A stretch of 64,000 nucleotides of DNA from Mesobacillus jeotgali (GTDB taxonomy: Bacteria > Bacillota > Bacilli > Bacillales > Cytobacillaceae). Below the pieces are notes generated by a model. The model was not told where the DNA came from. It was given only the letters and a program-made list of their open reading frames with translations, and searched no databases. The first letter of the stretch is position 1, and the number at the start of each line of letters is the position of its first letter. Shown one piece after another: positions 1-10,108 of the stretch. A program made the translations under genes and the position numbers. Location of the stretch: contig NZ_CP025025.1 of assembly GCF_002874535.1 (NCBI RefSeq), positions 4,025,353-4,089,352 on the forward strand, given 5' to 3'.

Positions 1-1960
1 TTCTCTCCGAATCCGGAATCCCTGATAATATTCTTTCGTCGATGACCGCCTTCCCACCAACTACATATGCTCCAGTACTCTTATCTAAAACTTGAGCTGT
101 ATGAAAAGGGACCCTTTCTTTTTCCACTAGAAGGACGGGATATCCTTTTTGGGCTGCTATAGTTCCAGCAGCAAGTGCATCTGGAAAGTCATGTCCATTA
201 ACGACAAAAGCTTTACCCGAAGGATTATCAATTAACCTGGAGATTTTCGCAGCAGTTTCAAACCTGTTCCCCCCGGCTATACGTTCCACCTTTAGTCCTA
301 ATGAGACCAATTTATCTTGAACTGCCTTATCAATTGCAGAATTCCCACCCAAAATCACTGCCTTTTCAGCATTTAGTCGAGAAATCTCGGCAATCGTAGC
401 ACTCGGCAAGGAATCTTTTTCTGACAGTAGCAAAGGAGCATTCAACTGATAAGCTAACGGAGTGCCCGACAGCGCATCCGGAAAGTTGTCTCCTCTGGCA
501 ATCAGAACTGTATCTGCGTGTGCCCAGCCTGTAGAAGAGATTTCTGCAGCTGTTTCGTATCTTCCAGCGCCCGCTACCCGGGTATAAGTAGGTCCGAATG
601 ATGCATTCGTCTGGTGGAACTCTCCACTATGTCCGACCCATTTGGCAATCCATGCCCAGGCAGCATGATGTGCCACCCATTCTTCTCTTCCTCGATAAGT
701 ATCTTCCTCATGAGCGGCATAAGTTCGGCCATCATAATGGCGATTTTGCATATCAAGGACTTTCTGGGCATGAAGCGGCTCCCAGTAATCACCTTTCCTG
801 CTCGCCAGCCCATCGAAACCAAACTCGTTCGCAAAGATATCCAGTGTTGCAAATTGCATTCTCCGATCATTACCCCAATCATTCCCCTCAGGGTAATAAA
901 TGTCAGAAGAACCCTCTCTATATATAGTCCCTCCTGGGGGCAGATAATCTTGTGAATCAAATGGTACATCTACCAGACTTTTATATACGATATCCGAATT
1001 AAAGAATGCTGCTTCCGGTGTTGGCATGCCAGCCAGTGTATAATGCAAAGCAGAAGTATTATTGAACGCAATAAATTCCATATAATCGGGATGAATAAAA
1101 CCATGATTTATGACGGTTCCATCTTGATTGATATTGGTCCCACTAATCCAATTTTTTATTGACTTTCCATTCACTACAGTTTCATTCTTTAAGTCAGATG
1201 GCATAGCTGCAGATGAAATCATCAATTCTAGATTTTTGGACATCCATAATTTCCAATTGCTATGATTAGGCATCATTGCTGTAGCCAGCTGCAGAATTTG
1301 AGAGTTCCATGCATTTTCTTCCGCTTTTGTGTCACCCTTATAAACGGTATTCCCTGCTGGATCCTTCCAATATGGTACTTGATAAAGAATTAAGCGGTTA
1401 GCTTCATACTCAACCATCTTCCTGACATATTCCCTCTCTGCGGCAGAAAGTTTATCCCATATCAGCCAACCTGCAAGTCCTGAAAAATTCGCCCAATGCG
1501 CTGATTGCCAGTGGCTTCCCCAGCCACCAGGAGAATTTGCTTTATGTCTATATGATAGAGAACTTACTAGCTTGACAGTTTTCTTTACAGCTTCTTCTTT
1601 TGCTACACCTGTAACCTCTGGGTCATAAAGCCCAAATGCAAGTGATGTGGCCATTCCTAATGACATAGCAGACGGATGCCGAATTTCATGTTCCAGAACA
1701 CCGCCAAACTGCAAGTAGGTACTGCTTTGGCTATCAAAATCCCGAACTTCGTTCCACCATGTTGATAGCCCATATTTATTCGTATTAAGGAGAATTTCTT
1801 TTATTCTAAGCGCTTCTGAATCATTTGGATTCCCATTGTTGAAGGAGGACCATTGTATCGGATTCACAGCATTTGATTCAGCTCCAACCACATTTTGTGG
1901 AAATATTGGCATGAGCATGATCAAAGCAATCAAATATACTATTGCTTTCCACCTATTCAT
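1..1960 (-). CDS. Exported CWB2-repeat protein with N-terminal toroid-like enzyme domain (3' end off window)
   Basis: The reading frame is open from an ATG at 1960 to the left window edge (653 codons seen, no stop). A GGAGTG ribosome binding site lies 6 bases upstream. Residues 1-26 form a signal peptide ending near VVGAES. Residues about 30-455 are rich in Trp, His and helices (HWQSAHWANFSG, DGTVINHGFIHPDY), which resembles the alpha/alpha-toroid part of polysaccharide lyases or hydrolases. I cannot name the family, so the enzymatic role is inference. From about residue 459 there are CWB2 repeats (VAGAGRYETAAEIS, RIAGGNRFETAAKIS), which in Firmicutes attach proteins non-covalently to wall polymers. 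A third repeat probably lies beyond the edge. It is first in a run of wall-protein genes. Confidence 0.85.
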   Translation of the reverse strand, partial: MNRWKAIVYLIALIMLMPIFPQNVVGAESNAVNPIQWSSFNNGNPNDSEALRIKEILLNTNKYGLSTWWNEVRDFDSQSSTYLQFGGVLEHEIRHPSAMSLGMATSLAFGLYDPEVTGVAKEEAVKKTVKLVSSLSYRHKANSPGGWGSHWQSAHWANFSGLAGWLIWDKLSAAEREYVRKMVEYEANRLILYQVPYWKDPAGNTVYKGDTKAEENAWNSQILQLATAMMPNHSNWKLWMSKNLELMISSAAMPSDLKNETVVNGKSIKNWISGTNINQDGTVINHGFIHPDYMEFIAFNNTSALHYTLAGMPTPEAAFFNSDIVYKSLVDVPFDSQDYLPPGGTIYREGSSDIYYPEGNDWGNDRRMQFATLDIFANEFGFDGLASRKGDYWEPLHAQKVLDMQNRHYDGRTYAAHEEDTYRGREEWVAHHAAWAWIAKWVGHSGEFHQTNASFGPTYTRVAGAGRYETAAEISSTGWAHADTVLIARGDNFPDALSGTPLAYQLNAPLLLSEKDSLPSATIAEISRLNAEKAVILGGNSAIDKAVQDKLVSLGLKVERIAGGNRFETAAKISRLIDNPSGKAFVVNGHDFPDALAAGTIAAQKGYPVLLVEKERVPFHTAQVLDKSTGAYVVGGKAVIDERILSGIPDSER

Positions 1961-2051
1961 CTAGTTCACTCCGATCTTGGTAGTCTAGTATTCATTCTAG
2001 AGAATTCAATCTGAGTGAACAATCGGACCAATAAACCATGCTATTAGACCT

Positions 2052-2093
2052 AAAAAAGCCAGGAACCGTGATATTTATAACGGTTCCTGGCTT
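2052..2093 (-). terminator. Rho-independent terminator after the C39 peptidase gene
   Basis: An almost perfect 13-bp stem (AGCCAGGAACCGT with its complement) flanks a 10-base loop. In minus-strand orientation it is followed by a run of T. It lies 24 bases beyond the stop of the CWB2-C39 gene and separates it from the next wall-protein gene. Confidence 0.85.
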
Positions 2094-2116
2094 CCAGTCT
2101 CATTCTGATTTGACTT

Positions 2117-3907
2117 TTAGTAGTAGCTTATTGCCTGCTTTCCATACTGCTCCCAACCCTGGATAAAGCTCTTTAACGGTTTTCTTTTATTGATATACGT
2201 ATCAAGCGGATCATTGAAATATACATATTGACTGTCGTATCCTGTTATAAGGACGGAATGTTCTTTCATTGTAATTCGGATAGGACCATTAGGTGTATAC
2301 CACGTTTCCCAATAGCGGTCAGGAACATAGCTGAACCAGCTAGTAGTTATCACCCAGACTGGATGTCCAGCTGCTACATAATCCAGTACTTGATCGAAAG
2401 AACCTCCTGATAAATTCACGACTCTCCCAGGGAGATACTTATTGGCCAGCTCTTCGATCGGTTTATTGAAAACACCAAACCCCGGCTTACTGAAGGAATA
2501 CATATCACCTACAAATCCCTCATTTGGGTCACCAAAATGCTTTTTCCCATTTATCCACCTTAAAGGAGTCGGCGACTTCCTTACTTCTCTTGCTAGCTTC
2601 ATCTTATCTGCCTTAACTCCGGTATATTGAAGTAGCATTGACAAACTAGTAACCTCACAGCCTCTTGGAAGCTCAGGCATTTGTTTTACTAGTGGAGCAT
2701 ACAGCAGCTTTTTGGAAGGATTACTGTGAGCTTTTACTTGCACATTTACAGTCTCACTCTTATTCCCTTCACCATCCAATATGAAGAAACTGAACATCGT
2801 ACCGCTTTTTTGGAGAGGAATCGATATCGAAAACTTCCCGTTAGCAGGTACATTAACAACTTTGAAATCTTTATTATTCCTTCTGATGGTTAGTTTGGTG
2901 TTAGCTGTTGCACTTCCACTTATTTTAAACACATTATCAGTTATTGTGTTGACCATAGGATTATCAAGGATAAGTGGTTCTCCATCAATCGTTCTTCTCA
3001 CATTTTCATGAACTGCTCCTTGTCCGCCTAAGATCTTAATCTCATTGAATTCTGGTAACAAGGCACGCGTAGGAGTTGGAATCACACTAGTCTTGGTCAA
3101 TAATATTGGGGCATTAGTCCGAGCTGCCAGAACGGATCCGGCCAAAGCATCTGCAAAATTTTCTCCCGTTGCCAAATACGCCGTCTCATTTGAAAGCTGA
3201 AGCTCGTTCATGATTTTTCTTCCGGTATCATATCGATCAGAGCCACCAATACGAACAGGATTATGTTTGGCAAGCTTTGAAACAACTGCCTTTTCCACCA
3301 CTTTCTCTCCACCGATGACCAAAATGCTTATCTTATCCTGTAATGCTTTCTCAGTATGTATTGGCAAACGATCCTTCTCGGTTAAAAGAATTGGTATATT
3401 ATTCTTGGCAGCATATGAGCCTATTGATAAAACATCAGGATAATTGCGACCATTTGAAATAATAGCCTGATTTGAAGGGATTAATTGTGAAATTAACGCT
3501 GCTGTCTCAAATCTGTCTCTTCCTCCGATTCTCTGAACCGTTAATCCCAAATCTATCAATCTATTAGAAATTTTACTTGATACTGCGCTTTCGCTGCCTA
3601 TAATAATAATAGTTTTTGTATGTAATCTTATAATTTCCTTTTCCGTGACATAAGGCAGCCTGTCCGAATCTGTTAATAAGATTGGAGCATCATTATAAAA
3701 CGCAAGCGGTCCACCGGCCAGTGCATCTGGAAAATCCGTACCTTTTGCAAGAACGACAATATCGGATACCTCCCAGCCTGCCTTCGAAATTTCCACGGCG
3801 GTTTGATATCGATCATTTCCTTGAATGCGTTCTGTTGCAGCATAAGCACTTGTCGTAAACATTACTAATAAAATAAACAAAGCAAAGCTAGTCTTTTTAA
3901 TCATCAT
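2117..3907 (-). CDS. Exported CWB2-repeat protein with C39-like cysteine peptidase domain
   Basis: The product has 596 residues. The signal peptide ends at AYA-A (about residue 23). Three CWB2 repeats follow (about 27-310, e.g. RIQGNDRYQTAVEIS), then a small Ig-like beta domain (about 318-392) and a papain-fold peptidase of the C39-like type (about 402-596). Catalytic candidates are Cys417 in PRGCEVTS, His550 in KEHSVLITGYD and Asp566 in FNDP. The family cleaves peptides or wall-linked proteins outside the cell; the substrate here is unknown. Two consecutive ATGs (3907 and 3904) fit the AAAGGAA site, and the second has the better spacing. The gene stands alone between terminators or AT-rich spacers. 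It is likely an anchored surface peptidase. Confidence 0.9.
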   Translation of the reverse strand: MMIKKTSFALFILLVMFTTSAYAATERIQGNDRYQTAVEISKAGWEVSDIVVLAKGTDFPDALAGGPLAFYNDAPILLTDSDRLPYVTEKEIIRLHTKTIIIIGSESAVSSKISNRLIDLGLTVQRIGGRDRFETAALISQLIPSNQAIISNGRNYPDVLSIGSYAAKNNIPILLTEKDRLPIHTEKALQDKISILVIGGEKVVEKAVVSKLAKHNPVRIGGSDRYDTGRKIMNELQLSNETAYLATGENFADALAGSVLAARTNAPILLTKTSVIPTPTRALLPEFNEIKILGGQGAVHENVRRTIDGEPLILDNPMVNTITDNVFKISGSATANTKLTIRRNNKDFKVVNVPANGKFSISIPLQKSGTMFSFFILDGEGNKSETVNVQVKAHSNPSKKLLYAPLVKQMPELPRGCEVTSLSMLLQYTGVKADKMKLAREVRKSPTPLRWINGKKHFGDPNEGFVGDMYSFSKPGFGVFNKPIEELANKYLPGRVVNLSGGSFDQVLDYVAAGHPVWVITTSWFSYVPDRYWETWYTPNGPIRITMKEHSVLITGYDSQYVYFNDPLDTYINKRKPLKSFIQGWEQYGKQAISYY

Positions 3908-4106
3908 ACTTCCTTTCCGTACTATTACCTTTAAATAATATTAATCTCTAATTCCAAATACCTATTTATACCCCCCTAACTAATTTACCATTTCTACCTA
4001 TTTGTTTCCATATTTTTATTTTAAAATAGTTCTGTATTGCTTTATTATTTAGCATTATTTATGTTCATGATAATTCTACTTAGTCATTTACTTATTTCAC
4101 AAAAAT

Positions 4107-4130
4107 AAAAACCGGCAGTTAGCCGGTTTT
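4107..4130 (-). terminator. Rho-independent terminator after galE
   Basis: An 8-9-bp stem (AAACCGGC with GCCGGTTT) has a 5-base loop. In minus-strand reading it is followed by a T-rich tail. It lies 12 bases past the galE stop codon. Confidence 0.85.
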
Positions 4131-4141
4131 AAGAGTTATTC

Positions 4142-5152
4142 TTATTCATAACCATTCAAATTATTGGACTGCCATTTCCAGGAATCTTTACACATTTCCT
4201 CGATTCCCTTTTCTGCTTTCCAACCTAGTTCTTCAGCTGCCTTGTCAGGATTTGCGTAACACTCGGCAATATCACCAGGACGTCGATCAACTACTTTATA
4301 GGGAATCTTCTTTCCTGATGCTTTTTCAAAAGCATTCACTACTTCAAGAACACTATAACCTGTTCCTGTTCCTAAGTTATAGGCTTCTGCCCCTGTGGCT
4401 GACAATACTTTCTCCACTGCTTTTAAGTGGCCTTTGGCAAGATCGACAACATGAATATAGTCACGGACACCAGTACCATCGACTGTTGGATAATCGCTTC
4501 CGAATACCTTCAGCTCATCCAGCTTGCCGACAGCGACCTGCGTAATGAAAGGCATCAGGTTATTCGGGATTCCATTTGGGTCTTCGCCGATCCTTCCGCT
4601 CTCATGGGCGCCTATCGGATTAAAGTAACGAAGCAGGGCTATACTCCAGCTATCGTCGGAAACATAAAGATCCCTTAAAATCTCCTCGATCATCAGCTTA
4701 GTACGCCCGTATGGGTTTGTGGCACTTAGAGGGAAGCTTTCAGAAATCGGAACTTCCTCAGGCATTCCATAAACAGTTGCCGATGAGCTGAATACCAGCT
4801 TCTTAACATTGAACTCTTGCATGACCTCACATAAAACAAGCGTCCCTGTAATGTTATTGTGATAGTACCTTAGTGGAATAGAAACGGATTCCCCCACTGC
4901 CTTTAATCCAGCAAAATGAATTACCGCATCGATGTCATTCTCTGCAAAAACCTTTCGCAAACCTTCACGATCCAATAAATCAACTTCATAAAATTTAAAA
5001 TCCTGTCCCGTTATCTCTTTAACTCTTTTTAAAGCTTCAGGTTTACTATTATCAAAATTGTCAACCACGATAATTTCGTGATTCTCATTAAGCAGCTCTA
5101 CACAAGTATGGGTACCAATGTAGCCAGCTCCGCCAGTTACTAGGATTGCCAA
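4142..5152 (-). CDS. galE: UDP-glucose 4-epimerase
   Basis: The product has 336 residues, the usual family length. It interconverts UDP-glucose and UDP-galactose in the cytoplasm and supplies galactose units for wall polymers and exopolysaccharide. The NAD-binding glycine motif GGAGYIGTH is at residues 7-15. The catalytic dyad is YGRTK (Tyr148, Lys152) with Ser124 in FSSSATVYG. The C-terminal substrate part has [12 protein letters not shown]. The start is TTG at 5150-5152, fixed by an AGGAGG site 7 bases upstream; no in-frame ATG fits. It sits among wall-anchored protein genes, not with galK or galT, which points to a surface polysaccharide role rather than galactose use (inference). Confidence 0.96.
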   Translation of the reverse strand: MAILVTGGAGYIGTHTCVELLNENHEIIVVDNFDNSKPEALKRVKEITGQDFKFYEVDLLDREGLRKVFAENDIDAVIHFAGLKAVGESVSIPLRYYHNNITGTLVLCEVMQEFNVKKLVFSSSATVYGMPEEVPISESFPLSATNPYGRTKLMIEEILRDLYVSDDSWSIALLRYFNPIGAHESGRIGEDPNGIPNNLMPFITQVAVGKLDELKVFGSDYPTVDGTGVRDYIHVVDLAKGHLKAVEKVLSATGAEAYNLGTGTGYSVLEVVNAFEKASGKKIPYKVVDRRPGDIAECYANPDKAAEELGWKAEKGIEEMCKDSWKWQSNNLNGYE

Positions 5153-5255
5153 TGTCGTTCCTCCTAATGATTGAATATTATATAGTATTATACCATCATA
5201 TACCGAAAATTGAATCCTTCCCCAATCAAAGGAGTAATATAAATAGTAAAAAATT

Positions 5256-5290
5256 AGAAAGAACCGTTGAATAAATCAACGGTCCTCTCT
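5256..5290 (-). terminator. Rho-independent terminator after the subtilase gene
   Basis: A 15-bp stem (centre GACCGTTGA / TCAACGGTT) with a 5-base loop lies 9 bases past the stop. In minus-strand reading a T-rich stretch follows. Confidence 0.85.
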
Positions 5291-5299
5291 TTTTACTTA

Positions 5300-8200
5300 T
5301 TACTTAAGAAGATTCTTAAGCTTAGCAACAATTGAGTCACTTACGACCCCACTTCCACCAAGAACTGTGACTTTATCAAGGTTTTTGCTATTGATAAACT
5401 TCTCAGTTTCAGCAGAAAGGTTTTCGTCAGTAAGTAATACTCCAGTACCATCCTTAGCAGCTAACGCAGCTCCAGATAGAGCATCAGCAAATCCTTTGCC
5501 AGTAGCTAGATAGTAATGGTTTGAATCTTTGTGGAAGTATTCTGCAACCTTAGCGGCTGTGTCATAACGGTTTTGTCCTCCAAGACGGTAACCATATGGA
5601 AGGTCACCCTTTACATCATTTGATACAACACTTGTACCACCGACTACCAATGACTTGGATGCACCAAGGTCACGGATTGTCTTAGCTGTTACGCCTGGAA
5701 GTGAGTCAGCTTGTGTCAACAGGATTGGCATTCCCTTAGCTGCTGCAAATGACGCAACAGACAATGCATCAGGGAAGTCATTTCCGTTTACAACGACAAC
5801 TTCTTCTACTCCTTCTGGAGCAACATGCTTAGCGATTTTAGCTGCTGTATCATAACGGTCAGAACCGGATAGACGAACAACTTTGATTCCCTTATCCTCA
5901 AGAGCTTCTTGAGTAGCTTCATTTACCGCTCCTGTTCCACCAAGGATGTATACAGTTTTAGCTCCTAAGCGGTTAATTTCATCACTTGCTTGCTTCGTGA
6001 ACTTATTTGGTTCAGTGAGCAATAGTGGTGCATTGAACTTTTTAGCCAACGGAACACCAGCAAGTGCATCTGCATAGTTATCTCCACGAGCAAGGACTAC
6101 AGTCTCAGCCCCAGAATCCCAGCCCTTCTTGCTGACTTCAACAGCTGTCTTATAGCGGCCGTCACCTGCAAGACGATTAACGCGTGAAGCATCTGTGTTA
6201 CGGTGAATCTTAACTTCTTCTACTGTTTCGTTTCCAGCAATATCAGTAACCTTCACTGTGAAGACATTGTCGCCTTCTTGCAATTTAAGCGGTACTTCTA
6301 CTGTCTGTGTTCCTTCACCCAAAATAGAAACAGGATCTTCGATAGATTGATCATATAAATGGTTGTCATCTACAAATAGTGAGAAGTATTTGAAGTTATC
6401 CTTCATTTCAACGTTTACTTTCACTTCTCCAACAGAGTTGTCAACAAATGCCGGTGCGTCAGTTGTAACAGTTGGCTTCGCTGTATCAATGAATACTTTT
6501 CTCGAGATAGAGTATTCATTTCCAGAAACATCTGTTGCAGTGATGATTACATCATGCTTGCCATCCTGATCAAATTTAGCCTTTCCAGTGAAGAAGAAAG
6601 CTCCCTCTTTTTCATCGTAAGATACAGCAACAGGTTTGCCGTTTACAGTGACCTCTGCCACCTTGACATTTTCCTCAACGTATCCTTCGACAGTGATTTC
6701 TTTCGTGTTATATGCACCATAAGGTTCTGGTGAATCAACTAAAAGAAGCGGACTTTCAGTATCACCATTCGCAACTTCGTCATAACCAACATTGTATGCA
6801 TGGTCAACGGCGTGAACCTGTAACAAAGTTCCTTCTGGAAGATTGTCAAATGTGTAAGAGGTAACATCTGCGCCAAGTTCTTCTACGACTTCGCCATTAG
6901 CTACAACTACATAATCTGAAATTCCTACACCTTCATCTTTAGCTTCCCACTTAAGCTCTCCTGTCTTTTCGTCGAAAGTTACAGCAACTTCAGGAGCTGT
7001 TGTATCTACATATACTGGAATCTTCTTGGATTGCCAATCAGCTCCAGCATAGTCTACTACAGACTTTACTTCATAGTAGTAAAGTCCATCTTCCACGTTT
7101 TTGCCCTTTACTGTTCCATCCCAAATGGCGCTTGAGTTGTAAGTATACCCAGGGTTGCTTCCGCCATCGATAAAAGTCTTACGAACATTCTTCTGCATAA
7201 ATACTCTTCTTAGCAAGTTATCATTCTCGTCGAGAATGTTGTACTGGACCTCTTTAGCATTTCTCAAGACACCAAGGAATGGATTCATGTTTTCCAAAGT
7301 TTCATCACCATTTGGTGATAAAGCATAATATCCCTTTTCTGGCACAGGAGAATTAAAGTATTCATCATTATCAACCAGGACATCATCTACACCATAGTCG
7401 AAATACTTTACTTCATCATTTACTCTGAATCCATCCAAGATATCCGGACGATCCCATTCTCCATAGAAACCAAGGAAAGGTACGTTAAGCTTGGCTTCTG
7501 CAAGGGTAGGATCTGTGAATTGAACGAAGCCTTCGACGAAGATGTCTTCAACCAAGTCCTTACTAGTTGCTTTACCATCTTTATCGATTCCAGGAATCTT
7601 AGCACCTGTTAAGTCAAAAGATACTGTAAAGTCAACTGATTCACCTGCAGGAACTGTTACTGTTTTAGGCGCAACCACTTTTGCACCCTGAATGTCACCA
7701 GCAATCAATGCGTTTTGGTCAGGAGCACCTTCAACTTCTTGATACGTATCTGTCAGCAGACGTGTATTCACATTGTAAGTAACATCCTTATCAGAAATGT
7801 TCGTAGCAGTAAGTGTGAAGCTTTGAGACTTAGCTTTGAAATCCTTCAATTCGACTTTTGCTTCTCCAGTATTCTTATTAACGACAAATACAGGAGTATC
7901 AACTGCAGCAAATGTCTGCATCATACCAGCACCCTGTCTTCTAGGAGAGAAAGGCTGGCCATTCAGGTCTTCGACCACTTTTGCTGAGTTCATCAGCAAG
8001 ATCTTTGCAAATCTAGTATACTCAGAAGCTTCTAAATCCTTAAAGCGCTCATCGGTCTTCAAGTATTGCTGGATAAGAGCTGATCCGCCGGCAACATGAG
8101 GAGCCGCCATGGATGTACCACTCATAAGACCGTAAGAATCATTTTGGAGAGTAGATAAAATATTTCCTCCTGGAGCAGTGATTTCAGGCTTCATTTCAAG

Positions 8201-9865
8201 ACTTGGAGTTGTTCCCCAAGAAGTGAAGTCAGTCATTCTGCCCATTTCAGGATCTTCATTCTTATTCAATTGTTCAGTACCAAGAGTCTTAAGGTTTTGT
8301 TCTTCAACTACTTTACGAAGAGCCTCACCATCTGCAAAAGTAATCTTTGTGAATGGGATGTCCCAGCCACCCTGGTCTTTATAGAACATTCCTCCAGCAC
8401 CATTGTCATAAACAATAATTCCGGCAGCGCCTGCTGCAGCAGCATTTTGAGTTTTATCATAGAAAGTCAGTGCTCCACGTTTGACTAAAACAACCTTGCC
8501 CTCTACATCAAGGCCTGCGTAGTCTCCTGGGTGCCCTAGCTTACCTTCAAGGCTCACGATTTCCTTATCAGCAAGGTCCGCCCAGTTGTCACGGCCATAA
8601 CCAACTGCACTGAAACCTGAGTCATCAACAGTCAATTTAGTCTCATAAAGATACCCTTCGTTTCCGGAAGCTGCTACCTGCAATGTATCAGGGTTAAGTC
8701 CTGGAGCTCCTACCACACCGATATCCGGGTTTTCGTAGTTAGGGTTATCCCATCCGTAACCAATATGGCCTGAGTTACCAGCAGAAACAGCAGCTAAGAC
8801 ACCATTATCTACTGCTCTAGTAATCGCCAAGTCTTCAACACTCTCAGGCTCGTAGAAAGAAGCTGTGCTTCCCAAACTCATGTTCAGGACATCAGCACCC
8901 AATTTAATCGCATCATCAATTGCAGCCAAATATACATCTGACCATGTTGATGGGTAAAGTGGATCGTTTGAGAAAACTTTCATCGCCAACACCTGAGATT
9001 CAGGCGCAACTCCCTGGAGGCCGCCATTTTCCACATCACCATTCGCTGCAACTGTACCTGCAACGTGCATACCGTGCATGGAAGCATCCGGTCCAAGATC
9101 CAGAATAGTATCATTCATATCATAGTAGTTGAAGCCATAAGGAACCTTTTCAGTAAAGTACTTGCCTTTAAGACCTGCTTCTTCTACTAGTTCTTTAACT
9201 TCGCTTTCCTCTAGATCGCCTTCGACTCCTTCACTTAGAACAAAGTCCTTATGAGATGGATCCACGCCTGTATCAATGACAGCTACAACCTGGCCTTCCC
9301 CTTTGAATTTTGCATCTCCCCAGGTTTGGTAGGACTGGATGAACTGATGGCTTTTATTCATGTTCGGCTGTACTTCAGGTCGATTATATTCATTGCTCAA
9401 GTATACATTTTTAACTCCAGCTGTATTTTCAATTTTAGAGATATCACCATATGTAACCTCTCCGCTAAAGCCATTGAAGACAGTAGAGAAATTGCCTTTA
9501 TACTTAACTTTGATACCCTTTGTTGCCAGGGCTTTTTTCACATTTTGTTGTTGCTTTTCAACTTTAGCAGCCAGGTCCTGCTTTGTTTTATCCGGAAGTT
9601 CTTTGAACAATTTTTTATTTTTAGTTGCGTATTCAATCGGAGTTTCTCCTTCAACTTCAACAATTACGCGAACCTTGTCCGAGACCTTGAAATTAGCTTT
9701 TGATTGCAGTTTTGTCTTATCAAATGCTTTCCTGCCATCTAATTGTTTCGTAATAACAGGCTTTGACGGCTTCGAATTATTCATAGTTTCCGCTAATGCG
9801 AAGTTCACATTAGAGAATAACAATGAACCAGCCAATAAATACGTAAACGGCTTTCTAAGTTTCAA
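5300..9865 (-). CDS. Wall-anchored subtilisin-family (S8) protease, Vpr/lactocepin-like, with three C-terminal CWB2 repeats
   Basis: The best start is TTG at 9865, 8 bases after a GGGAGG site, giving 1521 residues that begin with a signal peptide (cut near FALAE). An upstream in-frame extension to 9985 has no such site. Domain order: I9-type prodomain (about 50-160); S8 catalytic core with Asp198 (AVIDTGVD), His264 (HGMHVAG), oxyanion Asn364 (SAGNSG) and Ser585 (GTSMAAPHVAG); a PA domain inserted before the Ser (about 440-530); Fn3/Ig-like domains; three CWB2 repeats over the last 290 residues. It should degrade extracellular protein while bound to the wall. It lies between galE and another CWB2 protein gene with its own terminator. 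Confidence 0.93.
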   Translation of the reverse strand: MKLRKPFTYLLAGSLLFSNVNFALAETMNNSKPSKPVITKQLDGRKAFDKTKLQSKANFKVSDKVRVIVEVEGETPIEYATKNKKLFKELPDKTKQDLAAKVEKQQQNVKKALATKGIKVKYKGNFSTVFNGFSGEVTYGDISKIENTAGVKNVYLSNEYNRPEVQPNMNKSHQFIQSYQTWGDAKFKGEGQVVAVIDTGVDPSHKDFVLSEGVEGDLEESEVKELVEEAGLKGKYFTEKVPYGFNYYDMNDTILDLGPDASMHGMHVAGTVAANGDVENGGLQGVAPESQVLAMKVFSNDPLYPSTWSDVYLAAIDDAIKLGADVLNMSLGSTASFYEPESVEDLAITRAVDNGVLAAVSAGNSGHIGYGWDNPNYENPDIGVVGAPGLNPDTLQVAASGNEGYLYETKLTVDDSGFSAVGYGRDNWADLADKEIVSLEGKLGHPGDYAGLDVEGKVVLVKRGALTFYDKTQNAAAAGAAGIIVYDNGAGGMFYKDQGGWDIPFTKITFADGEALRKVVEEQNLKTLGTEQLNKNEDPEMGRMTDFTSWGTTPSLEMKPEITAPGGNILSTLQNDSYGLMSGTSMAAPHVAGGSALIQQYLKTDERFKDLEASEYTRFAKILLMNSAKVVEDLNGQPFSPRRQGAGMMQTFAAVDTPVFVVNKNTGEAKVELKDFKAKSQSFTLTATNISDKDVTYNVNTRLLTDTYQEVEGAPDQNALIAGDIQGAKVVAPKTVTVPAGESVDFTVSFDLTGAKIPGIDKDGKATSKDLVEDIFVEGFVQFTDPTLAEAKLNVPFLGFYGEWDRPDILDGFRVNDEVKYFDYGVDDVLVDNDEYFNSPVPEKGYYALSPNGDETLENMNPFLGVLRNAKEVQYNILDENDNLLRRVFMQKNVRKTFIDGGSNPGYTYNSSAIWDGTVKGKNVEDGLYYYEVKSVVDYAGADWQSKKIPVYVDTTAPEVAVTFDEKTGELKWEAKDEGVGISDYVVVANGEVVEELGADVTSYTFDNLPEGTLLQVHAVDHAYNVGYDEVANGDTESPLLLVDSPEPYGAYNTKEITVEGYVEENVKVAEVTVNGKPVAVSYDEKEGAFFFTGKAKFDQDGKHDVIITATDVSGNEYSISRKVFIDTAKPTVTTDAPAFVDNSVGEVKVNVEMKDNFKYFSLFVDDNHLYDQSIEDPVSILGEGTQTVEVPLKLQEGDNVFTVKVTDIAGNETVEEVKIHRNTDASRVNRLAGDGRYKTAVEVSKKGWDSGAETVVLARGDNYADALAGVPLAKKFNAPLLLTEPNKFTKQASDEINRLGAKTVYILGGTGAVNEATQEALEDKGIKVVRLSGSDRYDTAAKIAKHVAPEGVEEVVVVNGNDFPDALSVASFAAAKGMPILLTQADSLPGVTAKTIRDLGASKSLVVGGTSVVSNDVKGDLPYGYRLGGQNRYDTAAKVAEYFHKDSNHYYLATGKGFADALSGAALAAKDGTGVLLTDENLSAETEKFINSKNLDKVTVLGGSGVVSDSIVAKLKNLLK

Positions 9866-10062
9866 CCCATTTTCCTCCCTAGTAATATATTGAAAAAAGT
9901 TAAACGAATGTGAAAAAAGACCCCCATTTCTTTTAATATTTAGAAAATACAGTTTAATTCTACGAGATATTTCCATTTGAGTCAATTTAAACTAGGCAAA
10001 TTTTATTATATTTTTATACTATTTTAAAAATTTATTATTTATTGAATATACCGACATAGTAC

Positions 10063-10095
10063 AAAAAAAGAAGAGTACTGAATTCAGCACTCTTC
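10063..10095 (-). terminator. Rho-independent terminator after the nucleotidase gene
   Basis: A long palindrome (GAAGAGT, mismatch, CTGAATTCAG, mismatch, ACTCTTC) is followed by a T7 run in minus-strand reading. It lies 14 bases past the stop. Confidence 0.88.
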
Positions 10096-10108
10096 TCTAT
10101 CAATCTTC

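Noticed and set aside
598-969. Three overlapping ORFs of 109-131 codons
   Set aside because: They are shadow frames of the edge-truncated CWB2 gene, whose own frame is open from 1960 to the left edge.
4142-5152. Leloir galactose operon
   Set aside because: No galK or galT accompanies galE; neighbours are wall-protein genes.
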